Below are positions 22,001 to 34,000 of a stretch of DNA of 64,000 nucleotides, one piece after another (position 1 is the first letter of the stretch; each line of letters starts with the position of its first letter). The notes under the pieces were generated by a model. It worked only from the letters and a program-made list of their open reading frames with translations. It made no database searches and was not told the DNA's origin. The stretch is from Prosopocoilus inquinatus. Its lineage: Eukaryota; Arthropoda; Insecta; Coleoptera; Lucanidae. A program made the translations under genes and the position numbers. Location: NCBI GenBank assembly GCA_036172665.1, contig CM069872.1, positions 55,786,101 through 55,850,100 on the forward strand, in the 5' to 3' direction.

Positions 22001-25000
22001 CGAACGAGTGGTCTGGATTTGTCTTATGAACTAATTAATATAATTAACTAATATAAAGCTTCCTCAAGTCATGCACCGCGATGCGCGCAACGTGCTGCCG
22101 ATATTCTCTACAGATAGATAAAATAGTAAAGGAAAGTGCATACTTTACAGGTTAGGTTAGGTGGGTGGTTCGGGTAGGACCAAAGTCGTCCGACAGGTCC
22201 GCGGCGTTCTTGGAACTCTAGAGTTATCAGCGGCAAGTCCACTTGGCGATGCACGGCGTGGTCGGGCTTGCTACTGCAAAGGAGTGCTTGTCCAGGCCGA
22301 CCACGCGGAGCATCGTGAAGCGGACTTACTGCCTCAGCAATGGCCAGGGCCCCCGCGAGGCCAAAACCCGCCCGCGGGCCATATCATACTTTGGCGCCCT
22401 CTGACAGATGAGTTGGGACATACAAAAACAGTCAATTATCAAGATTGTTAAAAAAAATTAAAAGAAACAAAAAATGGAAAAAACAAAAATTTGAAACGGA
22501 AAATTTTTCAACTTTTTAACTTTTTTAAAACATTTCCTTCATTTTCTAAACATTTTCCTTCACTTTCTAAACATTTTCCTGCACTTTCTAAACATTTTCC
22601 TTCACTTTCTAAACATTCTCCTTCATTTTCTAAACATTTTCCTTCATTTTCTAACTACTAACTATTGCAAGTGAAAGAGAGAAAGAAATAGCGTGAAATA
22701 GCGCTGTAATTAACCGGGTTAAAACAAATGCCATCGGCATTTTGCGGGGGACACGGAGAGCCGATCGAATTCCAGATGAACTGTACGGATCGAATCCTCG
22801 GTGCTAATAGGTGCTTTCTTTTGGTTAAAAGTTTGAATCGTGTTTCGAATAGTTTGGACCTGAATTTCGTAGTTGTTGCAACGAAACACCTGATTTAAAT
22901 TTTATATTGACAGTTTATTTGTAAATTCAATCCAAACAAGTTTTAAAAATAGAGAGATTCCAAGGAAAGAATGTTTGTTTTTGAATCAAAACACGTTTGG
23001 ATCAAGATTTTGTGAGCGAAAGAAAGCACATAATAATAATAACTCTACACAGATCCACAAGACGATATAACATACACAACCTTCTCTAGCGGTGTCGGTA
23101 GCGACATTTATTGCAAGAAGATTGGCCCGTCTGTACGCGTTTTCGGCCTTTCCTCGTTATATTTGTATGTGGTCAAGTTGTCAAAGACAAAAAGCAACAA
23201 TTAAATAATGTATATAAAAAAAAATGACTGACAAAATACAAAAATTTAGGCTCAATCAATCGGAAGAAAATAACGTCGGAATATTTGTTGAAGTAAAGAA
23301 GGACAAATAAGAAGCGAGCATTTCAAACTGTGATCTGAGAATGTTTCCGCCGGTGGGAACATGCGACGTTGCCACACGTCTACATACGGTCGAACAGCAG
23401 CGTCCGCGAAAGCGCTGTTGCCGAAAGCGTTCCGAAAGATTTACGCCCAGCTTCACAAAAAAATATTCAATCACTGATTAATTTAACAGCATGTGATTAG
23501 TTGAGTGAAACAATTTAATTGGTTGTTTCAAATCTGACGTCCAATGACGTTCCTTAATCAGAGAATTAAATTAATCGCTGATTAATATTATTTTTGTGAA
23601 ACCCACACTTTTCCTTATATTTATTTCCTTTTTGGACGTTTTCATAATCACACTTTAAGGCAGCTTTGGGGCCGTTTTCATAATCAGACTTTAAATTTAA
23701 AGTTACTCTAACCTAAAAAAAAAATACATTTGTTTCCCTATACTTAAAGCGACTTTAAATTAAAGCTTCCCTAACGTCTGATTATGAAAACGGCCGTTGA
23801 TTTAAAGTCACTTTAAGAATAGGGAAACAAATGTATTTTTTTTTTTTTTTAGGTTAGAGTAACTTTAAATTTAAAGTCCTATTATGAAATCGGCTGTTTG
23901 TCTTACAAAGTTGCGTGGTGTTGCGTCACACGTAATGAAAACAGTTGCTACGTATATTTCAGTCGTGCTCTCGCATAATCCATTTACGGTCCGCCCGCCT
24001 CATGATGATCTATTTCAGTCATACTCTCGCATAATCCATTTACAAATCAGTCATCCTGTTCCTTCCGCTTGTCCTCGTCGGACACGCACGATCTGCGGGT
24101 TGATGGCCTTGGTTTGGTCCTGGTATTTTTTTATCAAACTCAAGTGGGCCGGACCTACTTGAAAAGTGAAATTCTGTGTGGTTGCTGTAGGTTTGCCTCC
24201 TACATTTTTAGTTCGAAAAGTAGCCGCAAGTTTACGAGAATACTTTGAAGGCCTCACTAAGACTTTCTTAATGATTGATTGAGGTATCCCCCGGGGGGGC
24301 AATGTGCGATTGTACCAAAGAGAGAGAGAGAGAGAGAGAAAGAGAAAAACAACTCCTCGCGTCCTCTTAGCTCTTTCTTAGAATGCGGATGTGCAAGAAA
24401 GAAATTATTTGAAAGCACGTAGTTCGAATAAGCTTAATCTGTATTATCTCCGGCCGACCTCCTGAGAATCGCCGAAGAGGTGAGGAGGTTAGAGGAATTA
24501 TAATAAATATCGCGGCGAAGTAATATTACAATAACATAAATCAAAGGGGCCGGTTTTTTTATGCCTTTTTTGAAATTTGTACGTGCCACACGATTAGTTT
24601 ATGGTAATGGTTACGAGCGATATCATCGCGGGGCCAGACCAAGACGGCGAAGAAGAAGAACTTGAACCAGAGAAAGAGAGTTCGCCGGGTTTCTTGAGGA
24701 GGGCGGGCGGGCAGGGTCAGGTATGATGTTGATGATCATGATGATGATCATCTCGGGGGGGTATGCTCAGCAGACAGCACCGACGTGATCTGATAGTGAA
24801 TGGCATGGCACTGATTCTCCTCCTCCTCCTCCTCCTACACATGCACTGGAAGTAAATGTCGTAGTAAAACCGCACACCACATAAATTAGCCGGAAGTCTG
24901 CGTTGTACTTACGTTAAGCGATGTTTTGTGTTCAACTAATGTCTCTGCTCAGATTACCAACTCGTTGTTTCTTGTTGTTGTTGTCCTTGCTGAATGGAAC

Positions 25001-28000
25001 TGATAAAGTTCGTCGCGTACACATCTTATTCGTGATGGCATTTTTAATGTGCCCATCTCTATTTGAATACACGCTTACGAAGAAGACCTTTGCGAAAACA
25101 AGTATATATCCTAATTATTTAGAATTTACATTTATTTAAAACCCCTCGAAAAAGAAAAAGAAAAAAAAAATGCACTCGAAGGGTTGGATGCACGTGAAAA
25201 TCAAAAAGGCGCAAGCCTATTAATTTTTTTGCACGAATTTGATTTTTTCTCGAGGACGTAACTCAAAAGGCGTTTCAAGACGAAACCTTTGCAAAAAAAC
25301 CACAGGGCTCTAACGTCATTGGTTCGGAAGATATTCGCATTTGTTCGAAGTAACGCAACGGCCATCACCTTTTTATTAAAAAAAGTTGAATAACGCAAAA
25401 ACGATTTGGATTAGACCCCATGTATGCTACAAAAAGTCACCTTAAAATCCGATCCGGAATCCGAAAACGCAAAAATATCTAGGGTGTTCCGTTTGAAATA
25501 ACGAAGTGACGTAACGTCCAGACCAAACGGACCACCCTGTATGCACCACACTAATTTAAAAATGTGCTTCGCGCGATGCCAAGCAACTTTCATTTGAGAC
25601 ATGTTTTTGTAAAATCAATAACTTGCGAGATATGAAGGAAGCCGCCTTAAGTGAGACACCCTGTATGTGTTATGAATCAATTAATTAATTAATTACGTTT
25701 CAAGGATGGCTGGTTCACGGCCGCCCAAAACCACGAGGAGACATTTAAAAAAAAGGAAGGCATGTTCGTTCGTGGATTCAGTGCTGCCAACTTAACACGA
25801 AAAGGATTCTTCTTGAAATTAATTCGCAATTCGACCAATTTGGACAAACCCGCGAAATTCATTGTTGTTTTTGAGGTTATATTAATTATGCCCTCAAAGC
25901 TTGCGCTTGCCTTAAACCTTAAAGAGTCGGTGGCAATTTCAATATCAGTTTGACCAACCTTGGGTGATTTTACATTCTACGCCTGCTACGTATATTGTGG
26001 GAGAACGGTTGAAATAAAAATCCATTTCGAATTTCGCGCGCGCCGACAAATTGTAATTGTGTCGACAAAATATGCACAGATGGCGCTGGCGTGCCACAAT
26101 TTCAAATTAATAGAATTTCACTACTATGTTGAGCGTGTAGAACAATTTTCTTAAAAATCAGCAAAGAAGAAACGTACGTCAGCTTTTCAGCATCTCTTTC
26201 GAGCATCTTTTTTAATTTTAATAAATTTTTATTCTCGGTGTTTTTTTATTCAATTTCTAAATTCTGCTAATGAAAAATAGATTTTTCACGAATTTGTAGA
26301 AATTCGTAGAAAAAAATCACGAAAAAGCCTCTAAACGCAGATGATGATTCACTAAAAATAATGAAATGCGGAAAATATACGTGAAAACTAACGTCATCTA
26401 TTGCACAGTCGAGGAATATTTATTCATTCCGCGACTCTACACTAGATGGCGCTGTCTTTCATAAATCTTACTGACGGTATAAATTCTGTCATTTCCAATT
26501 TTTGAAATCTTTCTTTCATTTGAATTTATTTTTTTTTGGATTATTGTGACGCTTCTTGATTAAATTGTTTTTTTTTTCCTTAAAGCAATTTCCTTTTAGC
26601 TTAGCTTCTTTTTGTCAAAAGTTTTTATTTATTTCTCAATCCGTTTCTTCTTAATTACAAATTTGTCTTAAACGTCTCGAACTTTTCTTTTTGTTTAGTT
26701 TAACAGAACCATTAGCAGCGCCATCTGCAGCGGTAAAAAAGAGAAGGATCAGCACCATCTTTAGGACAGTAGGAGAATGAACGTACACCTTCATTTTGGC
26801 TTCTCTTCCTGTCACTTTTTTAAATTTAATTTTTTTTTTTCCTTAAAAGTAATCGCACATACTTTTCATACTGTTTCAGTCGGTAATTAAGTAATCTGCG
26901 CATGCTGTCGGTCACGAAGAAACAGTTTTAATTTAAAAAAGTGACGGAATTACTTAAAAGAAAATTATTCCAAAAATCACTAAATTTGTTTGTCACTTGG
27001 TTTGAGGTTAGGCAGTTCGGCTGCGTTCAGAAATTGCGCCTACATATTCAAACCTCGCATCAACTGAATTTCTTGTTTTCGAAATCGCGACAATAGCTCT
27101 TTTAAAGCTACAAATGAGCAGCTAAAAATTAAAAGCTCGACTAATTAACCCATTTTGTAATGTTACGATGGCAGGAAATTAATTTCACCCGTCTTAACCT
27201 CAAAACACGCAACTGACGTATGATTGTCGCTTGGTTTGAGGTTAGGCGGCTGGGTTGCGTTCAGAAATTGCGACCAGGCGTTCAAGCCTCGCACCAATTG
27301 AATTTGTTGTTTTAAAAATCGCGACAACTGCTTTTTTACAGCTACAGACAAGCAGTTAAACATTAAAATCTCGATTAATTAATTCACTTTGTAGTATTAC
27401 GGTCGCAGGAAATTAATTTCACCCGTTTTAACCTCAAAACGCACTTCTGACGTTTGGCTGTCGCTTGGTTTGACGTTTGGCGGCTCGGCTGCGTTCAGAA
27501 ATTGCGACTAGGCTTTCAAGTCTCGCACCAATTGAACTTTTTGTTTTAGAAATAGCGACAATCGCTTTTTTAAAGCTACAGACGAGCAGTTAAACATTAA
27601 AAGCTCCACTAATTAGTTCATTTTGTAATATTACGGTCGCAGAAAATTAAATTCACCTATTTTAACCTCGAAATACGGACTTGACGTTTGATAGTCGCTT
27701 GGCTTAACGTCTGCGTTCAGAAATTGCGACCAGGCGTTCAAACCTTGCACCAACTGGATTTCTGTTTTAAAAATAGAGCGTCAACTGCTTTCTTAAAGCT
27801 ACAGGTGTGCAGTTAAACATTAAAAGCTCGATAAATGAACTCATTTTTTTAATATTACGGTGGCAAGAGATAAGATTCATCCGTCTTAACCTCAAAACAC
27901 ACACCTGACGTTTGGCTGTCGCTTGGTTTGACGTTTGGCGGGTCGGCTGCGTTCAGAAATTCTGACTACGTGTTCAAGGCTTGCGCCTCGCGTTTTCCAT

Positions 28001-31000
28001 TGGCTGCACTAGAGTGCACTGAGTGTTTTTCAGTTAAGCTTTATGTAATAAAACGAGATGAAGCGCACACCGGTGCAGCCTGCGGCAAACGCCATGAAAC
28101 ATTAAAAGCTCAACTAATTAACTCTTTTCGTAATGTTACGGTCGCAGGAAATTAATTTCAATCATCTTCAGGATATCAAATTCATCTGTCTTAACCTCAA
28201 AACGCACATCTGACGTTTGGCTGTCGCTTGGTTTGACGTTTGGCGGCTCGGGTGCGTTCAGAAATTGCTGCTGGGCGTTCAAGCTTTGCACGAAGCGAAT
28301 TTTTTGTTCTTAAAATTGGGATAACTGCTTTCTTTTAAGATACAGACGAGCAATTATCCCATGCATGAAAAGCTCAACTAATTAACCTAATTGTAATTGA
28401 AAAATGGAAAGGTACTCACAACTGCTCCAAGTCCTTGAGTAACCTCAACGCCTGATCGTCTATGCACGTGATTTGGTTGTTATCCAACTGCCTGAAAATT
28501 ATGCAATTATTAAAAATAAGTTAAGTCAGACGCAAGTACAGTCGCGAGCGTAGAAGACGGGGGCATCTCTTATAGCTGTCAGCTTTAAGTGTCAAGTTTC
28601 TTGTGCTGTGCTCGCGACTGTGCCTGTACATTATTATAAATACTATGTATTTCGAAATTAAAAGTTGAGAACTTACAGGTTTTTGATGGCGGAGATTCCT
28701 CTTAACGTCTTCCTTCCGATCACAGTGATTAAATTATGACTCAAATCTCTGTAACAAGCAGAGAAAAAATATTTGCAGCGGTTTTTCTTTAATTAAAGAA
28801 TGCGTAGTAGTAAGCAACAATAAGAGATACGTTCTTGCAACATCTCAGTATTAAGTAACAAGGAACAGAGGGTTGCAACTAAAAATTACTTTAAACGTAC
28901 GTGCGACTGAGGTCGGAACAGCGGCAATTGACGGTGTACGCAACACAACAGCGTCAACGCAACCTAAATTGGAGGAACGTTTAGCGGAATTTTTACAAGC
29001 GTTTTGGCATCGCTGAGAAGAAAACAAAGAAGTAAGTATAAAATAAAAACGTTGGACTTGACGTGACATAATAATTTTAATTTTTTATTCGCTTCGCTCG
29101 TGTGGTAATCTTCTCACTCGTGCAAAAAAAAGACGCACTTTATAAACTCGTTGCGCGAAATACTTATTTTTTGCGAGCTCTTGTAATTAAAGTGGAAAAA
29201 GCAGCAGATTATTATCGTCGGACAAAGTAAAAGTGATTTAGGCGTTTGTCGCGTAAAACGATTTTTTTCTTCTGGTTTCAATTAAGCAACGAAAAATAAT
29301 TAAAAATCTCATTAGGCGAGCTTAACCAGGAGCCCCGTAATATAATCGATTAATCATTCGGAGCGTAAATCAACATGCCGAAAAAATTACCATAACATTA
29401 ACATAAATCCATCTTATTTCATCCGGATTAGCATAATTACACATTGGAATCGACTTTTTCTCGGCGAGGCAGTAATTTATATAATTAAGTGATCGAATGC
29501 CTCTTTGAGTTATTCGTCTTTAATAATGGAGATAAAGAATGCAGGGCGGTTTTGAAGGAAGATAATGCACACAATTGATTTATTAAAAGAAAAGTATCAT
29601 TCTTGCTTGCTTTTATTTGCTCGTTTATTTACAGCAACAACGCTGAAAGGTACTTACAGACGAAACAAATTAGGCATCGAGGAGAACAAACTATCCGGAA
29701 TATGTCGGATGTAGTTTCCATTGAGGCGTCTGAAAAATGAAGAAGACATACAAGTTACACAATACAATGAAAAATTCACGCTGATACTTACAATCGTTCT
29801 AAGCTTACTACGTTTTTAAACGCGTCTCTCTCTACAGTGTGTATTTGGTTATCTGTCAACTGTCTGTAAAATAAAGTGTGTTTAACGATACGTACAAATC
29901 GTGTGCATTAGAGGAGAACGAACGGACAGGACAGGACAGGACAGGACGGGACATATCGTATCTGTCCTGCTTGCTGCATTTAAATAAATTTAGAATACTT
30001 TTAGGATATCTCGAAAAGAAAAGGAAAAAAAAACACAACGAACGAACACCATTTCGTCTCCGCGTCCCACAACTCGATAAAATATTTCGTTGATGCATCA
30101 CAATTTAATAATCACACCATGAGACTCAGAAATCATTAACAAGAAGAGCACTTTAAATAAAATTAAAAAAGAAAACCCAAAGAAAAGAGGCAGAATTAAA
30201 ATTATCAACTGCAAATTATAGGTAATATTCTTGATACTGTACAAATCTACGGCATTTATTTTGAAAAAACAGAGATTTTTGGGGTGGTAACCCTCCATGC
30301 GGAACAAAAAGACTTGCAGCATTTTCTTCCGGAAGACATTCATAGAATCACGCCACAAAAATTACGCAGGCAGTCGCGAGACACCCTATATTATAAATAT
30401 CTTGAACAAAAAGCTCAGAATTTGAACAAGAATAATTTTATATACACCAATCGACATTAAACATTGTGATTGACGAGCACAAAATTTCGACGATAATCTT
30501 CCAAGCTACGCGCGCGCGCGTGTGCGTGTTTTTTTTTTAAATACAGGGTGCTCTGCATGTGACCACCAAAACCCTCGGGGTTGTTTAAGCAGGACACGTT
30601 CCAAGCAAAACAAAACAAAAGACTTTTGAAAGGTACGGACCGTTGCAGAATAGTATTCGGAAGTTTAGCCTTCAATTGTGGGACACCCTATATTATGATG
30701 TAAATCAAATCAAAAAACTACAAAGCCCATAACTCAAAGTAAAAAAAAAAATGTGTCGATTTGATTGGGAATGTTTATGCAAGCAAAATTTGAAAAAAAA
30801 GAAATGCTAAATTCCACAATTCTGGAAAAAAATAAGCGTCGGTCTTCACAGATTACAAATTATTCTTCCTCTCGTTCTTACATCCGCGTAAGCCGTCGCC
30901 AGAAAGGGAAAACCAACTCTTTTTCTTCTAGAATTGAATCTACAATCTACAGTGTGATGAAGAATGATAGTTTGAGTTGGCAATACTGTTATTCGACGGT

Positions 31001-34000
31001 TTGCAACACTGCGACCGGATAGGTACGTTTCGTCGATTTGTTTGACGTTTGAACCAACATCAACAGATACAAACAAGTTTGTAGGTTATGTGAATTAGAA
31101 AATAACGAAGAGCAATTCCGACGAAAATGTGGCGTTGTAACGAAAAAAACCGTCTTAAACAAATGAATTTGAATTTGAAAGTCAAATGACACTCGCTTGT
31201 GATGTCGTCACGTGACGGCTGTCAGTTTTAAGCAGTGTCGCCAACGTGTAAAAACAGAAATCCCCCCAGTGCTGCCGAATAAATCAAGAAAATAAAAGTC
31301 GGTAAAAAAATACTTCAAGTTAAGAAAATACGGAAACAAAAGACGGTCGATTTAAGGCGCAGTTCTCTACGTTAATAGTAAATTAGAAAAAGAAAAAAAA
31401 AAGCAGTTTGCAGGTTATGTGAATAAAATAGTGAAAATAGGCAATTTCGATGAAAATATTGCCTTTGTAACGTAAAAAGCGTCTTAAAAACAAATGAATT
31501 ATTTGAATATGAAACGTCAAACGACAATCGCCGATTATGCTGTCACATGACGGCTGTCAGTTTTAAGCAGTGTCACCAACGTGTGTAAAAACAGAAATCC
31601 CTCAAGTGCTGTCGAATAAATCAAGAAAATAAAAGTCGGTAAAAAATACTTCAAGTTAAGAAAGTACGGAAACAAAAGACGGTCGATTTAAGGCGCAGTT
31701 CTGTAGGCTAATAGTAAATTAGAAAAAGAGAAACAAAAACAGTTTGCAGGTTATGTGAATAAAATAGTGAAAACAGGCAATTTTGATGAAAATATTGCCT
31801 TTGTAACGTAAAAAGCGTTTTAAAAACAAATGAATTATTTGAATATGATACGTCAAATGACAATCGCCGATTATGCTGTCACGTGATGGCTGTCAGTTTT
31901 AAGCAGTGTCACCAACGTGTAAAAACAGAAATCCCCCCAGTGCTGTCGAATAAATCAAGAAAATAAAAGTCGGTAAAAAATACTTCAAGTTAAGAAAGTA
32001 CGGAAACAAAAGACGGTCGATTTAAGGCGCAGTTCTGTAGGCTAATAGTAAATTAGAAAAAGAAAAAAAAAAGCAGTTTGCAGGTTATGTGAATAAAATA
32101 GTGAAAATAGGCAATTTTGATGAAAATATTGTCTTTGTAACGTAAAAAGCGTTTTAAAAACAAATGAATTATTTGAATATGATACGTCAAATGACAATCG
32201 CCGATTATGCTGTCACGTGATGGCTGTCAGTTTTAAACAGTGTCACCAACGTGTAAAAACAGAAATCCCCCCAGTGCTGCCGAATAAATCAAGAAAATAA
32301 AAGTCGGTAAAAAAATACTTCAAGTTAAGAAAATACGGAAACAAAAGACGGTCGATTTAAGGCGCAGTTCTCTAGGTTAATAGTAAATTAGAAAAAGAAA
32401 AAAAAGCAGTTTGCAGGTTATGTGAATAAAATATTTATTATATGACTTTTTATTTTATTTATTTATTATTTATTATATGAATTATTTGAAGATAAAACGT
32501 CAAATGACAGTCGCTGATTAAGCGGTCACGTGACGGCTGTCAGTCTTGAGCAGAGTCGCCAACGTGCAAGAACAAAAATCCCTCCAGTGCTGCCGAATAA
32601 ATAAAAAGAATGTAACAAAAATCACTAAAAATACTTTTAATTTAAAAAAAAACAGGGAATTTACAGCAGAATTCGATAATTAAAAAAGAAAAGAAAGAAC
32701 AGGGAAAAAGCAGACAAAAAACAAAAAAAAAGAACAAAACGTACAATAACTTCTAAATATAAACAAAATGCAATCGATCGTGGAGCACAATTAAAAAATA
32801 AAATAAAAATATAAGCACGTTAAGAAAGCAAAGAAACTTAAAGAGAATTGTTAATGAAATTAAAAAAATAAGAATAATAATAATAACAAAAGACAATCGA
32901 TTTTATACTGCAATTCAATGACTAAGTTAATCTAAAATTGGCAAGAGAAGAAAACAAATAAAGAACAAAATGTATAATATTTTCTAAACAGAAGAAAAAA
33001 AAAACAAAAGCAATATTGTAGGGCACAACTGAGACTGAGACGAAAATAGCAAAAAAAGGAAACAATTTCTAATGCCATTAAAAAATAATAATAGGAATAA
33101 CAAAAGACAATCGATTTTACACCACAATTCAGTGATTAATTCGATGTAAAACTGACAAAAGAAGAAAACAGGTAAGGAAGAAAATTTCTAAAAAGAAAAA
33201 AAAAACAACAAAACCAATATTCTAGGGCAAAAATTAAACGAAAATAAAAGAAAAGAAACAATTTTCGGACGGTGATAAAACAAAAAAAAACAAAAAAAAA
33301 CAAAAAAAAAAACAAAAAAAAACTAGACGATTGCCTTGCACTATTTGCAGACAATTTTAACAAAACAAAGAATTAAATAAATAAGAAATAAGAAATAAAA
33401 GAGAAGAGGACTATCGGCAAGGTGCAACAACAGATGGCGGCGTTGTTGTTCATTTTCTAATTTCAAAACTTGAAAACCCTCAATCATTTGGAAAAAAAGG
33501 GATTCATTCCCTTCGTTGTTGGCAGGTCGGCCGTCAAGCCGTCAAGAATCGATATTTATCCCATTTCTTTGATTTAAAAATATAATTAAGTATTGCCAAC
33601 TGAAACAGTCATTCTTGATCACCATTTTGTATATCACGTACGTACCATCGTTAAAATTAATAAAAACTGACTATACAGCGAAGTAAAACAGACAATTTTG
33701 ACGGTGTTTGTCAAATAATTGTCAACTTTTCAAATTTCATCGGTCTCATGGTGACGAAAGTTCATTTTGAAGCATGCTTCAATCGACAACTACTACGTTA
33801 CTGCAAATGATTGAAGCAAACTGTGAAGGTTGGCAACAGTTTCGATAGTCATGGAGGTTAAGCATATGGAGGACGCCATGCCGTATAATCTAATCTATAT
33901 TACTGAAAACCGGTCCGGCAGCTGGACTTTAGTATGGCAAATCGCCTGTTACTCCTCCAGTTACTTAACCTCCATGGTTTACGTTATGTGACCTACGTCC

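Noticed and set aside
22161..22451. 96-codon plus frame in the GC-rich island
   Set aside because: Not recognised as any protein; openness is expected at this GC content.
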